From Moorena sp. SS36440bin_2 (GTDB lineage Bacteria > Cyanobacteriota > Cyanobacteriia > Cyanobacteriales > Coleofasciculaceae): DNA of 50,749 nucleotides. How positions within the stretch are numbered: position 1 is the first letter of the stretch; every line of letters begins with the position of its first letter. The stretch spans positions 23,256 to 74,004 of the forward strand of contig WTKN01000089.1 of assembly GCA_011524395.1 (NCBI GenBank), written 5' to 3'. This document shows positions 34,421-44,441 of the stretch, one piece after another. The notes below the pieces were generated by a model. That model was not told the origin of the DNA and ran no database searches. It saw nothing but the letters and a program-made list of their open reading frames with translations. The translations under genes and the position numbers were made by a program.

Positions 34421-36466
34421 TTATCGATCTTTTAGGGAGCTGTTGCCGTAATCAACTGCTTCTTTTAGGGAGCTGTTGCCGTAATCAACTGCTTCGTAGT
34501 CAACATCTACTTCTAAGGTTTCATCCTCAAAATCAACCACAAATTCTCCTACAGCATCCGGTTCTATTTGGGTGGAGTCGTTTGAATTGGACTCTTGAAC
34601 TGTTTCGTCAGACGCGATAAATTCCGGGTCTGACCCCAGGCTGGCACTGGCGTAAATGATCCCCCCAATTTCCAAGACAGTTTTCTGCAAACTTTCAATA
34701 GCTTCTTTCACCTCCTCGACCTCAATTGAGGGGTTTGTCATTATGGTGTCTAGGTACTGCTTTTGTTGATCTGCTTGCTCCTTTAGTCCTTGAGCCTGAA
34801 GGTTAGCGCTAATCAATTCCCTATGGTCTTTGATAGTAGATTCATAGTTATATAGTAAGCCATCGGCTTGGTTTTTCAGTTGCACCAATTCCATGCGACG
34901 GCGGTCTTGGTCAGCATAGTCTTCTGCCTCACGGCGCATCCGTTCCACTTCCGCTGGACTTAATCCACCCGTATTGGTAATCACGATACTTTGCTCTTTC
35001 CCAGTTCCTCGATCACTGGCAGCGACTTTAAGAATGCCGTTGACATCGATTTCAAAGGTAACTTCAATTTGAGGGACACCACGGGGAGCTGGGGGAATAC
35101 CAGTGAGCAGGAATTTTCCCAGACTTTTGTTATCTCTAGCCATTGCCCGCTCCCCCTGCAATACGTGGATTTCTACGGAGGTTTGTCCATCAGTAGCTGT
35201 GGAAAATACCTGGGACTTACTGGTAGGAATAGTAGTATTGCGCTCGATAATTTTGGTGAACACTTCTCCTAAGGTTTCTATACCCAGGGACAGGGGAGTC
35301 ACATCCAGTAGCAGGACATCTTCGACTTCCCCGCCCAAAACACCAGCCTGAATTGCTGCTCCCAATGCCACAGCTTCATCGGGGTTAACCGAACGATCGG
35401 TAGCCTTACCATTAAAAAACCTTTTAATAGCATCCTGGACCGCCGGGATACGGGTCGAACCCCCTACCAGCAAAATCCGGTCAATGTCCTCTGGATCGAG
35501 GTCACTATCTTTGAGCGACTGCTTTACCGGTTCTATAGTTGCGTTAATCAGGTCCCTGGATAGTTCTTCAAACTTAGCCCGGGACAACTCCATCTCTAAG
35601 TGTTTTGGTCCTGTTTCATCAGCAGTAATGAAGGGCAAGTTGATGGGGGTGGCTACCATGCTAGACAGTTCAATTTTTGCCTTTTCCGCCGCCTCTCGCA
35701 AACGCTGAAGAGCCATTTTGTCTTCGGTGAGATTGATGCCCTCTTTGGCTTTAAAGTTTTGAACCATCCAGCGGACAATCACATTATCGAAGTCATCTCC
35801 CCCCAAGTGATTGTTACCAGAGGTTGCCTTTACTTCAAAGACCCCATTCCCCAGTTGCAGAACTGAGACATCAAAGGTACCACCACCCAAGTCAAACACC
35901 AATATAAGCTGGTCTTGATCCAGCTTATCTAAACCATAGGCAAGAGCAGCAGCAGTCGGTTCGTTTATAATGCGCAACACTTCCAATCCAGCAATGGTAC
36001 CCCCATCCTTGGTGGCTTGCCGTTGAGCATCGGTAAAATAGGCAGGAACTGTGATCACAGCTTTAGTCACTGAGTCCCCAAGAAAGATTTCAGCATCAGC
36101 CTTGAGCTTCTGTAAGATCATGGCCGAGATTTCCTGAGGGGTATACTCTCGATGGCGAATCTTTACATCTACCGTCTCATCACGACCCTTAACACAGGTA
36201 TAGGGGACACGGGAACGCTCTGTAGCGGTTTCATCCCAACGACGTCCGATAAAGCGCTTGATACTGTAGACACTGTTTTCCGCATTGGTGACTGCTTGAC
36301 GCTTGGCCAGTTGACCCACCAGGTGCTCCCCTGACTTGCCAAATCCCACAATACTCGGTGTGGTTCGCCCACCTTCCGAGCTAGAAATGACTATGGGTTT
36401 ACCTCCTTCTAAGACAGCAACACAACTATTGGTTGTGCCTAGGTCGATGCCAATAACTTTTCCCAT
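34421..36466 (-). CDS. dnaK: Chaperone protein DnaK (Hsp70)
   Basis: 681 residues. [36 protein letters not shown] and [20 protein letters not shown] mark the nucleotide-binding domain; the substrate domain and lid follow. The tail is acidic and contains a perfect tandem duplication, [11 protein letters not shown] twice, then DR. GrpE is upstream and DnaJ downstream, a complete Hsp70 set. Cyanobacteria carry several dnaK genes; the grpE-dnaK-dnaJ linkage marks this as the main stress one (inference). Confidence 0.97.
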   Translation of the reverse strand: MGKVIGIDLGTTNSCVAVLEGGKPIVISSSEGGRTTPSIVGFGKSGEHLVGQLAKRQAVTNAENSVYSIKRFIGRRWDETATERSRVPYTCVKGRDETVDVKIRHREYTPQEISAMILQKLKADAEIFLGDSVTKAVITVPAYFTDAQRQATKDGGTIAGLEVLRIINEPTAAALAYGLDKLDQDQLILVFDLGGGTFDVSVLQLGNGVFEVKATSGNNHLGGDDFDNVIVRWMVQNFKAKEGINLTEDKMALQRLREAAEKAKIELSSMVATPINLPFITADETGPKHLEMELSRAKFEELSRDLINATIEPVKQSLKDSDLDPEDIDRILLVGGSTRIPAVQDAIKRFFNGKATDRSVNPDEAVALGAAIQAGVLGGEVEDVLLLDVTPLSLGIETLGEVFTKIIERNTTIPTSKSQVFSTATDGQTSVEIHVLQGERAMARDNKSLGKFLLTGIPPAPRGVPQIEVTFEIDVNGILKVAASDRGTGKEQSIVITNTGGLSPAEVERMRREAEDYADQDRRRMELVQLKNQADGLLYNYESTIKDHRELISANLQAQGLKEQADQQKQYLDTIMTNPSIEVEEVKEAIESLQKTVLEIGGIIYASASLGSDPEFIASDETVQESNSNDSTQIEPDAVGEFVVDFEDETLEVDVDYEAVDYGNSSLKEAVDYGNSSLKDR
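34430..34495 (-). repeat. 33 bp tandem duplication at the dnaK 3' end
   Basis: The unit beginning ttttagggagctgttgccg occurs at 34430-34462 and again at 34463-34495 without mismatch. It adds one extra [11 protein letters not shown] to the DnaK tail and keeps the frame. Identity of the two copies suggests a recent slippage event. Confidence 0.95.
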
Positions 36467-36538
36467 AGGGTTGCGGCTTAACGGTTATGTTAAGTTATTT
36501 TAGTTTGATTTTTGGTTGAGTTAGTCAGAATAATAGAA

Positions 36539-36597
36539 CTTCCTTTGGTGCGTTCGTCCCTTTTCGTAGGATGGTCAGAGACTTACACCAAAGGAAG
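36539..36597 (-). promoter_or_regulatory. Hairpin between grpE and dnaK
   Basis: cttcctttggtg (36539-36550) and caccaaaggaag (36586-36597) form a perfect 12 bp stem with a 35-base loop within the 150 bp gap. It may set different expression of grpE and dnaK by RNA processing or partial termination (inference). I see no CIRCE element. Confidence 0.6.
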
Positions 36598-36616
36598 GTT
36601 AACCACTCAATCGCAG

Positions 36617-37432
36617 CTAATTTTCTGCCTCAGCAGATTTCTGAGCTTCCGAGGTTTCCTGTGGTTCTGCGGCAGCAGCTACTTTCACCATAGCGTGACG
36701 TAACACCCGCTCCCCAAGTAAATAACCCCGCATTAGCTGTTCTATCACTACTCCTTCTGGATAGTCATCCGTTGGTTCTCGCATAACCGCTTCGTGGAGA
36801 TTGGGGTCAAACTCTTGCCCTTCCGGTCGCATCGCAGCAACCCCAAGGCGCTTGAGACTGTCTACCAGCTGTTTATAAACACCTTGATAGCTTTTGTGAA
36901 TCGACATTTCCCCATCATTTTGAGGCTTAATTTGGGTGCGCGCCCGTTCAAAATTATCTACGACTGACAATAACTCAGTGATGGTGTTTCCTTTAACTTG
37001 ATGTTCCAAGTCTTCTTTCTCTTTACTTGACCGTTTACGGAAATTCTCAAAATCTGCCGCAATCCGGATGTATTGAGATTTAAAGGAATCACATTGCTGA
37101 GTTCGCTCTTCTAGTTGAGCTTTCAGAGCCTCATTTTCCTGCTTGATGGTTTCTAGAATTTTGGAATCGTCCTCCGTAGGTGATTCATCGGTAGCTGCTT
37201 GAGCTACCTCGGTCTGGGCTTCTTGGTCTACCGACTCTGACTCAGATGCTTCCGCAGCAGGGGATTCAGTTGGTTGTGCTGCTTCAGAGTTGACCTCTGA
37301 GTCAGAGGCTACGGCTACCGCTTCCACCTCAAGATTGTCTTCAAGTACCGTGGTGGACTCTTCGTTTGTCTCCTGCGAAGTGTTATCTGACTGTTTTGCT
37401 TCGTCAATCATGCTCCACTCATCCCAATTCAA
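36617..37432 (-). CDS. grpE: Nucleotide exchange factor GrpE
   Basis: 271 residues, longer than the E. coli protein because of a roughly 110-residue acidic, low-complexity N-terminus. The coiled coil ([20 protein letters not shown]) leads to the diagnostic [20 protein letters not shown] and the C-terminal beta domain [20 protein letters not shown], then [19 protein letters not shown]. It releases ADP from DnaK. The start is at the most distal [13 protein letters not shown], nine codons later, is equally good. Confidence 0.96.
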   Translation of the reverse strand: MNWDEWSMIDEAKQSDNTSQETNEESTTVLEDNLEVEAVAVASDSEVNSEAAQPTESPAAEASESESVDQEAQTEVAQAATDESPTEDDSKILETIKQENEALKAQLEERTQQCDSFKSQYIRIAADFENFRKRSSKEKEDLEHQVKGNTITELLSVVDNFERARTQIKPQNDGEMSIHKSYQGVYKQLVDSLKRLGVAAMRPEGQEFDPNLHEAVMREPTDDYPEGVVIEQLMRGYLLGERVLRHAMVKVAAAAEPQETSEAQKSAEAEN

Positions 37433-38024
37433 TAGACTGCTAGTTTATCTATTAATTCTTACTAGCCAACCAATTTTCCAGCAAATTTTTTAAACTAACC
37501 AGGTTCAGTTTAAGACTATAGCATGGCTTTCTAACTTGATTGAGAGTTGTTACGACCTTACACTTACCTCAACTGTGTCGTCTGGCAAGCCCTCGGTTAG
37601 CAACAATGCAGGTCTTGGGTAGGGTCGCCGATCATATCCTTATGGCCTATACGCTTACGCTCGCCACCTACTGTGGTTTTTCCACGGACTGTCTTTGATG
37701 GTGCTACTTCCGTTTGCTGGTCTTGTTGCATACTTTGGCTGGCCTTGTTGCATAGTTGAACGTTGTGGCTAAATCAGTCATTAACCAAAATCTAGCATCT
37801 GTGATTGTTAACCACCTTGAGCGAGTAGGGGTTGATAAGAATTATACAGGGAATGAGTTTGCTGAGTTCTTATGATGTATAATCCTATATTTAGCTACGA
37901 CGAATTATCCGAGTCCGTCAATCTAACTAAAAGGTACAAATAAGGGAGTGGCAGCCACTCCTATGTTAGTTAACATAAGGCTTTTGGGAATATTGTGTAA
38001 AGTAAGGAGAGCTTCTATTCCGTC
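37433..38024. other. Intergenic region between divergent grpE and pilB
   Basis: About 590 bp with the promoters of both operons. Besides the small frame at 37765, the minus strand has a 44-codon frame (about 37605-37740, starting MQQDQQTEVAPSKTVRGKTT) that may be a relic. pilB is preceded by aaggag about 15 bases upstream. Confidence 0.4.
37765..37875 (+). CDS. Possible 36-residue peptide or gene remnant
   Basis: A GTG-started frame encodes VAKSVINQNLASVIVNHLER then VGVDKNYTGNEFAEFL and stop. Composition looks protein-like, with an amphipathic helix, but there is no clear ribosome site. It could be the N-terminal remnant of a lost gene. Confidence 0.25.
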   Translation: MAKSVINQNLASVIVNHLERVGVDKNYTGNEFAEFL

Positions 38025-40031
38025 ATGACTTACTCCTCATCTCAACGACGCGCCCTAGTAGTCCGTAACGATTTTTCTCCCTTTGGTAATAAACTTATTC
38101 AGGCTGGTTACGTTAATGTTGACCAGATGCAGCAAGCTTGGCTGGAAACTCGCAAGTCCGGAAGACCCCTGACGGAAGTCATCGAAGCAATGACCGGACG
38201 TCAGTTACCACCTGATTTGATCCGCCAATACAAGAAACAGCAGTTGTTTGAACTGAAAGTTCTGTTTGGTGTTGAGTCTCTAGATCCGGAAATTAGTGAT
38301 ATTTCTACTCAGCAAGTCGGTGGCTTGATCGAAACCCTGATTCCCATTGATATTTGCCGTCGCTATCACCTGCTCCCCATATCTAAGCATGAAACTGAGC
38401 CACCATCGGTTTTGGTGGCAATGGTTTCTCCTGATGATCTAGAAGCCCAGGATGATTTGAATCGGATTCTACGACCTCAGGGAATCAAGTTGCAACGGAT
38501 GGTCATCACTAAGGAAGACTATCAGCAAATCATTAGTCAGTATCTTGACGATCAGTTGGCACGGCAAAAGCAACTAGATCAACAAAAATCCGTAGATGTA
38601 AAGGAGGATTTAGAGAATTTAGGCTCATTCGATGCTTTACAGGATGCCCCAGAGGAAGCAGAAGCAGACCTAGATTCGTCTTTGAATGAGGCAGGGGGGG
38701 CTCCGATCATCAACCTGGTCAACAAAATCCTGGCTAAGGCTTTACAAGAAGGGGTTTCTGACATTCACATCGAACCCCAAGAGGAGCAGTTGCGGGTGCG
38801 CTATCGCAAAGATGGCGTACTGCGTCAAGCCTTTGATGCCTTACCCCAGCGAATACATACAGCGGTGGCGGCTCGTTTCAAAATCATGGCAGATCTCGAC
38901 ATTGCTGAAAGACGCTTACCCCAAGACGGTAAAATTCGCCGTATGTTCCAGGGGCGTAAAGTTGACTTTCGGGTCAATACCTTGCCCAGTCGTTATGGGG
39001 AAAAGGTGGTTCTGCGGATCCTAGATAACGAATCCACCCAGTTGGGGTTGGATAAGTTGATCACAGACCCAGACACCTTAGAATTGGTCAGGGAAATGGC
39101 TAAGCGTCCCTTTGGATTAATCTTGGTGACGGGTCCAACGGGATCGGGGAAATCAACCAGCTTGTATTCAATTCTGGCAGAACGTAATGATCCTGGGGTG
39201 AATATTAGTACTGCAGAAGACCCGATTGAGTATTCGTTACCTGGGATTACCCAAGTCCAAGTTATTCGGGAAAAAGGCATGGATTTTGCATCAATTCTAC
39301 GAGCCTTTCTGCGCCAAGACCCGGACGTGATTCTGGTGGGTGAGACCCGAGACAAAGAAACGGCTAAAACTGCGATTGAAGCAGCTTTGACTGGTCACCT
39401 AGTATTGACTACTCTACACACTAATGATGCGGCTGGTGCGATCGCTCGTTTAGATGAAATGGGTGTTGAACCCTTCATGGTTTCCGGTGCCTTGCTGGGA
39501 GTGTTGGCTCAACGATTGATGCGGCGTGTTTGTTCCAATTGCCGCATTCCTTACCAACCAAGTTCTGCGGAACTAGCCCGCTATGGTCTGTCAGCTTCTA
39601 GAGATGGGGAGATTACCGTCTATCGCGCCAATACCCTAACACCGGAGGAAATTGCTGAAGCTAAGACACAAGGTACACTCTGTCAAACCTGTAATGGTAT
39701 TGGTTACAAAGGACGGGTTGGTGTTTATGAAGTGATGCGCATCACTGAGAACCTGCAAGGCTTAATCAACCAAGGGGCTCCCACGGAGAGGATTAAGGAA
39801 GTTGCTGTAGAGGAAGGGATGATCACCATATTAGCCTATAGCTTGAATTTGGTACAGCAAGGTTATACCACCTTTGAAGAAGTGGAACGAGTAACCTTTA
39901 CTGATTCCGGCTTAGAGACAGAAATGAAAGCTAAGCGCAAGAGTTCTCTGACCTGTACCACTTGCTCAGCTCAATTGCAGCCGGAGTGGCTAGACTGTCC
40001 TTACTGTATGACACCGCGTTTTCAAAATTAA
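38025..40031 (+). CDS. pilB: Type IV pilus assembly ATPase PilB
   Basis: 668 residues. An N-terminal GspE-type domain (LIQAGYVNVDQMQQAWLETR) precedes the ATPase: VSDIHIEPQEEQLRVRYRKD, Walker A GPTGSGKST, Asp box EDPIEYSLPGITQVQV, Walker B ILVGETRDKETAKTAIEAAL, His box LTTLHTNDAAGAIARLDEMG. The zinc motif is split between CSNCRIPY and CQTCNGIGYKGRVGVYE. A second C-terminal zinc ribbon (CTTCSAQ and CPYC) is a cyanobacterial extra. It powers pilus extension for motility and DNA uptake. Confidence 0.97.
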   Translation: MTYSSSQRRALVVRNDFSPFGNKLIQAGYVNVDQMQQAWLETRKSGRPLTEVIEAMTGRQLPPDLIRQYKKQQLFELKVLFGVESLDPEISDISTQQVGGLIETLIPIDICRRYHLLPISKHETEPPSVLVAMVSPDDLEAQDDLNRILRPQGIKLQRMVITKEDYQQIISQYLDDQLARQKQLDQQKSVDVKEDLENLGSFDALQDAPEEAEADLDSSLNEAGGAPIINLVNKILAKALQEGVSDIHIEPQEEQLRVRYRKDGVLRQAFDALPQRIHTAVAARFKIMADLDIAERRLPQDGKIRRMFQGRKVDFRVNTLPSRYGEKVVLRILDNESTQLGLDKLITDPDTLELVREMAKRPFGLILVTGPTGSGKSTSLYSILAERNDPGVNISTAEDPIEYSLPGITQVQVIREKGMDFASILRAFLRQDPDVILVGETRDKETAKTAIEAALTGHLVLTTLHTNDAAGAIARLDEMGVEPFMVSGALLGVLAQRLMRRVCSNCRIPYQPSSAELARYGLSASRDGEITVYRANTLTPEEIAEAKTQGTLCQTCNGIGYKGRVGVYEVMRITENLQGLINQGAPTERIKEVAVEEGMITILAYSLNLVQQGYTTFEEVERVTFTDSGLETEMKAKRKSSLTCTTCSAQLQPEWLDCPYCMTPRFQN

Positions 40032-40143
40032 TTTAGTTATTAGTTTATTGTTAATGTAAAAGTAAAAATTAACAATTGGCTATTTTGTTTTGAGTAATAA
40101 GTAATCACTAACGACTACTGAGGTTTTTAAGGGAGAGAAGATT

Positions 40144-41262
40144 ATGGAATTGATGATTGAAGACTTGATGGAGCAGATGATTGAGATGGGGGGGTCAGAT
40201 ATGCACATCCAAGCGGGTGCGCCAGTCTACTTCCGCGTCAGTGGTAAACTCCAACCCATCGATGACGAAGCCTTGAACCCTCAAGCCTGTCAGCGATTGA
40301 TTTTCAGTATGCTTAACAATTCACAGCGTAAGGAATTGGAGCAAAACTGGGAACTTGATTGTTCCTATGGTGTCAAGGGGTTGGCTCGTTTCCGTGTCAA
40401 TGTTTACAAAGAACGGGGTTGCTATGCGGCTTGCTTGAGGGCGTTGTCTTCCAAGATTCCTAATTTTGACAAATTGGGTTTACCCGATGTGGTGCGGTCG
40501 ATGAGTGAACGACCAAGGGGAATGATATTGGTCACCGGACCGACTGGTTCTGGGAAAACCACTACCCTAGCAGCCATGATTGATTTAATTAACCGCACAA
40601 GGGCAGAACATATTCTGACAGTGGAAGACCCGATAGAATATGTGTTTCCTAACATCAAGAGTTTGATTCACCAACGTCAAAAAGGTGAAGATACTAAGAC
40701 CTTTGCCAATGCTCTGAAGGGGGCACTGCGGGAAGACCCGGATGTGATTTTGGTGGGTGAAATGCGGGATATGGAAACTATTGGTCTCGCTATTTCTGCC
40801 GCTGAAACCGGTCACTTGGTATTTGGAACGCTACACACTAACTCAGCCGCTCAAACCGTAGACCGGATCATTGATGTGTTTCCATTTGGACAGCAAGCTC
40901 AAATCCGAGCTCAGCTGTCTAACTCTTTGATTGCAGTCTTTAGTCAATGTCTAGTACCGAAGAAAAATCCTAAACCCGGTGAGTTTGGTCGGACTATGGC
41001 TCAGGAAATCATGGTAGTGACACCTGCTATTTCTAACCTGATCCGGGAAGGCAAAACGTCTCAAGTGTACTCTGCTATCCAAACCGGTGTGAAATTGGGA
41101 ATGCAGACCCTGGAACAAGCTTTAGCGGGTCAGGTTAAATCTGGCTTGATCTCTTTGGAAGCAGGACTTAGTAAAAGTTCTAAACCCGATGAATTGCAAC
41201 GTATCGTTGCTGGTTCTGGAGGGATGAATTCTAAGGGCGGTAGAGCAAAGGCAACCCGCTAG
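40144..41262 (+). CDS. pilT: Type IV pilus retraction ATPase PilT
   Basis: 372 residues. MIEMGGSDMHIQAGAPVYFR, Walker A TGPTGSGKTTTLAAM, EDPIEYVFPNIKSLIHQR, ILVGEMRDMETIGLAISAAE, and TLHTNSAAQTVDRIIDVFP are PilT hallmarks. It depolymerises pili. It follows pilB by 112 bp and precedes pilC by 62 bp. The C-terminus (GGMNSKGGRAKATR) is a short basic extension. Confidence 0.97.
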   Translation: MELMIEDLMEQMIEMGGSDMHIQAGAPVYFRVSGKLQPIDDEALNPQACQRLIFSMLNNSQRKELEQNWELDCSYGVKGLARFRVNVYKERGCYAACLRALSSKIPNFDKLGLPDVVRSMSERPRGMILVTGPTGSGKTTTLAAMIDLINRTRAEHILTVEDPIEYVFPNIKSLIHQRQKGEDTKTFANALKGALREDPDVILVGEMRDMETIGLAISAAETGHLVFGTLHTNSAAQTVDRIIDVFPFGQQAQIRAQLSNSLIAVFSQCLVPKKNPKPGEFGRTMAQEIMVVTPAISNLIREGKTSQVYSAIQTGVKLGMQTLEQALAGQVKSGLISLEAGLSKSSKPDELQRIVAGSGGMNSKGGRAKATR

Positions 41263-41324
41263 TCTAGAGGAAGCACCGACTGGTACCATCAAACTTTCGA
41301 TTAGACTTAATCTAGAAAAAAGCT

Positions 41325-42542
41325 ATGCCTACTTTTATTGCTCAAGTTCGGGACAAATCAGGCAAATCTAAAAAAGAAAAAATTGATGCTGCTACTCCTG
41401 AACAAGCCCGCACCATGCTAGAACATCGGTATGCTACTGTTGGCAGCGTCAAGAAAAGCATAGATATTGACTTTAGCCTATCAGGCCTTTCTGAAAAATT
41501 TACCAATGTCACGATCAAAGACAAAGCAGTCTTTTCTCGTCAGTTTGCCGCTATGGTTAATGCTGGTGTGGCTATCGTCCGATGTCTTGGGGTATTAGGG
41601 GAACAGTGTTCTAATCCTAAGCTGAAAAAGGCGTTGATGAACATCAGTGCCGAGGTTCAACAAGGAACTAATCTATCGGATGCCATGCGTAACCATCCAG
41701 ATTGTTTTGATGATCTTTATGTGAGTATGGTTCAGGCTGGCGAGGTTGGGGGTGTACTTGATGAAGTGCTTAACCGATTAGCTAAGCTGCTCGAAGATAT
41801 GAATCGCCTGCAAAACCAAATCAAATCAGCTATGGCTTACCCTAGTGTGGTAGGCTTTTTAGCCTTACTGGTTTTTCTGGCAATGACGATGTTTCTGATC
41901 CCAATCTTTGCTGGGATATTCCAAGATTTAGGAACAGAATTGCCACTTTTAACCCGATTTATGCTATGGTTGAGCGGCATCCTCAGAAGTTGGAAAGTTC
42001 TGATTCCTATTGTTGTTGTAGGTGCATTAGTTACCGCTTTTAAGTATTACTATAAAACCCCCATGGGTAAGTTACAAATTGATGGTTTGCAGTTGAAAAT
42101 GCCTCTGTTTGGTGAGTTGAATGAAAAAGGCTCTGTAGCTCGCTTTTGCCGAGTCTTTGGCTCCTTAACTCGTTCGGGAGTACCAATCCTGAATTCCTTA
42201 GATATTGTCAGAGATACAGCGGGTAACCAGGTAATTTCTAATGCTATTAACTCAGCTAAGAATGAGATTCAACAGGGTGGGATGATTAGCCTCGCTTTAC
42301 AACGAGAAAACATTTTTCCTCCTTTAGCAATTCAAATGATTAGTATTGGTGAAGAGACGGGTGAATTGGATTCTATGGTGATGAAAGTTGCTGACTTCTA
42401 TGAAGATGAAGTGGAGCAAGCGGTTAAAGCACTAACTAGTATCTTGGAACCAATTATGATTGTGGTTTTGGGAGGCATGGTTGGTGTGATCTTGATATCT
42501 ATGTATCTACCAATGTTTAAAGTGTTTGAAACTATGGGCTAA
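41325..42542 (+). CDS. pilC: Type IV pilus inner-membrane platform protein PilC
   Basis: 405 residues of the T2SS F/PilC family: VFSRQFAAMVNAGVAIVRCL, two similar GspF domains, each with membrane helices (VVGFLALLVFLAMTMFLIPI and the C-terminal IMIVVLGGMVGVILISMYLP), and ISIGEETGELDSMVMKVADF. It anchors PilB and PilT at the inner membrane. The order pilB-pilT-pilC is the standard cyanobacterial one. Confidence 0.96.
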   Translation: MPTFIAQVRDKSGKSKKEKIDAATPEQARTMLEHRYATVGSVKKSIDIDFSLSGLSEKFTNVTIKDKAVFSRQFAAMVNAGVAIVRCLGVLGEQCSNPKLKKALMNISAEVQQGTNLSDAMRNHPDCFDDLYVSMVQAGEVGGVLDEVLNRLAKLLEDMNRLQNQIKSAMAYPSVVGFLALLVFLAMTMFLIPIFAGIFQDLGTELPLLTRFMLWLSGILRSWKVLIPIVVVGALVTAFKYYYKTPMGKLQIDGLQLKMPLFGELNEKGSVARFCRVFGSLTRSGVPILNSLDIVRDTAGNQVISNAINSAKNEIQQGGMISLALQRENIFPPLAIQMISIGEETGELDSMVMKVADFYEDEVEQAVKALTSILEPIMIVVLGGMVGVILISMYLPMFKVFETMG

Positions 42543-42546
42543 TTCG

Positions 42547-43146
42547 ATGCCTGTTCACAAATCTGATTACGAAGCTTGGCTAGCAGAGTATAGTAACCAT
42601 GATGGTGCGATCGCACTCCTGAAATCCTATCGACCTTACCTGGAAATGATTCCTAGTATGCGCCGACCTTACGAGAGTGTGATCACCATTCCCTTGCCAG
42701 TGGTGAGAATTCGTCACTCGCCATCCTCCTTAGGACACAAAAGTGTCAGCCATGGCACGATCACCGAAACCGTAGCTTTACCCTGTGATCTAGCCATGGT
42801 AATGTGCGATCCCGAATGGAAAATCAAGATGGAGATAGAAATTGTTCTATTTATCCATCGCCCCCATGAAGACTTCTCTGACTTGCTCAGTCGCTGGCGT
42901 CAGACCCAAGTGTTACTAGACAAAGACTATGAATGGCTAATGCCTCCTGGCTATCAACACATTCTCAGTGATGGCGTCAACCGTATCTATCCCCTGTTTG
43001 TGGTGTTCCAAGAGACACCCCAACGGATTCAGCGAGGCTTACTAGGGGCTAGTCTACCATTTGTGGTACAAACGACCGATGGGATTAATCTGGAACAGGA
43101 GGAAACATCCAGCTTAGTTGAAGAGGGTAAGGAGATGGGGAGATAG
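42547..43146 (+). CDS. Conserved-looking unknown protein after pilC
   Basis: 199 residues from the ATG 4 bp after the pilC stop; an in-frame ATG inside pilC is less likely. No membrane helix. MRRPYESVITIPLPVVRIRH, VALPCDLAMVMCDPEWKIKM and DKDYEWLMPPGYQHILSDGV look structured. The last codons (EEGKEMGR and stop) run into the gggagat octamer array, which supplies the TAG. It is probably co-transcribed with the pil genes, but the function is unknown. Confidence 0.65.
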   Translation: MPVHKSDYEAWLAEYSNHDGAIALLKSYRPYLEMIPSMRRPYESVITIPLPVVRIRHSPSSLGHKSVSHGTITETVALPCDLAMVMCDPEWKIKMEIEIVLFIHRPHEDFSDLLSRWRQTQVLLDKDYEWLMPPGYQHILSDGVNRIYPLFVVFQETPQRIQRGLLGASLPFVVQTTDGINLEQEETSSLVEEGKEMGR

Positions 43147-43376
43147 GGAGATGGGGAAATGGGGAGATGGGGAGATGGGGAGATAGGGAGATAGGGAGAT
43201 AGGGAGATAGGGAAATGGGGAGATGGGGAGATTTTGATTAATGGTAGTTATCCCAACACCCTATTATAGCGTTTTTAATAGCTATACAGAGCAGAGCTAC
43301 ACAGCATTTCTTACCTGTTCCCTGTTCCCTGTTCCCTGTTCCCTACTCCCTACTCCCTACTCCCTAAAACCAATGA
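43133..43376. repeat. Octamer and heptamer arrays
   Basis: An array of ggggagat/agggagat octamers (about 43133-43233) overlaps the end of the preceding gene. A second array has tgttccc then tactccc heptamers (about 43315-43364). No gene is seen. Confidence 0.85.
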
Positions 43377-44441
43377 CTATTTCACAAACTGGGGCATAAC
43401 TTCAGCAGCAGTCAATAGACCATAAATCCCTTTGTGATGTAGGGAAACTCCAGCTTTTAGATAGCCAAAGGCGGGACCACAGACATTAGCAGCCATGCTG
43501 GTTTCATCACCAAGGGTAAAGGTGTGAGTGGAAATTTTACCCTCAAAGGTGCGACCGGTGATTTGGACATTGGTACTGAGGGGTTTTTTAGGATTGCGGG
43601 TATCCACGACACCACCAACAGAAACGCGATCGCGTGAGCAAATCCCTGCTAGTTCCAGCATTACATCATCAGCGTGTTCCATATTCTCTAGGCTGATGAT
43701 GCCTTTGGTTTCATCTAATAAGGCTTCGACTTCAGCATCACTCATGGCTTTGGCTCGTTCTACATCATAACCGGGAAGGTGAGCAATATCTTCTCGAATG
43801 GTGGCTCGATAGGCTTCCCAGTTAGCAATCCCTACCCCAAAGGTAATCTTGACACTGTGAATCTCGGCATAGCTTTGAGATGCGATCGCAGCAGCAGCGG
43901 TCAATAATCCTGGAGTCGCACCGCAGCCAGTCATATAGGTAATTCCAGCAGCTTGCAATTCATCTTGGAGTTGCAACAGTTGTTCTAGAGCACTAGTGCG
44001 CTTGAGAGCATCTACTAACACTCCCTTCCAACCCGATTGAATAAATTGCTTAACCACCGATGCCATAAAGGTATTCGGTAAATTTGGCAGTGCTAGGAAA
44101 TATCCATCTACTGTCGCGTTTTGGATTAAGTCTTCGATACTGTTGCTACTTAAAGTGCCACCTGGTTCTAGATAACCTAAAGAACCTTGGGATTGGTAGG
44201 TCTGGATACAACGCTCAGGATTTAGCCCAGCCGCGTCATACGCATAACCTTTACGGTCAGCTGCTGCGACCCAAAGCATTTCTCCCTTGGGAGCTAAAAC
44301 TCTGGTCGCCGCTTGACCTAATCCCCCAAAGCCTAAAACCCCTACTCTGATTCGCTCTAATCCATTGGGATTGGCGGTTTTGGGGTTATTTACACCTCTG
44401 ACTTGTGTTTCACTCATAACTTTATAGACTGTTTCGGCCAA
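43377..44441 (-). CDS. bioU: BioU-type (S)-8-amino-7-oxononanoate synthase
   Basis: 354 residues, often misnamed saccharopine dehydrogenase-like. A Rossmann start [20 protein letters not shown] is followed by [56 protein letters not shown] and [20 protein letters not shown]. These match, from memory, the cyanobacterial BioU family, a suicide enzyme that uses its own active-site lysine as amino donor in place of BioA. Lys147 in DALKRTS is the candidate lysine (Lys124 in Synechocystis, allowing for a longer N-terminus). The start may be the second ATG (MSETQ, 24 bp downstream). No other biotin gene is near. Confidence 0.82.
   Translation of the reverse strand: MAETVYKVMSETQVRGVNNPKTANPNGLERIRVGVLGFGGLGQAATRVLAPKGEMLWVAAADRKGYAYDAAGLNPERCIQTYQSQGSLGYLEPGGTLSSNSIEDLIQNATVDGYFLALPNLPNTFMASVVKQFIQSGWKGVLVDALKRTSALEQLLQLQDELQAAGITYMTGCGATPGLLTAAAAIASQSYAEIHSVKITFGVGIANWEAYRATIREDIAHLPGYDVERAKAMSDAEVEALLDETKGIISLENMEHADDVMLELAGICSRDRVSVGGVVDTRNPKKPLSTNVQITGRTFEGKISTHTFTLGDETSMAANVCGPAFGYLKAGVSLHHKGIYGLLTAAEVMPQFVK

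Noticed and set aside
34991-36334. Plus-strand open frames opposite dnaK
   Set aside because: Antisense shadows of a highly conserved gene.
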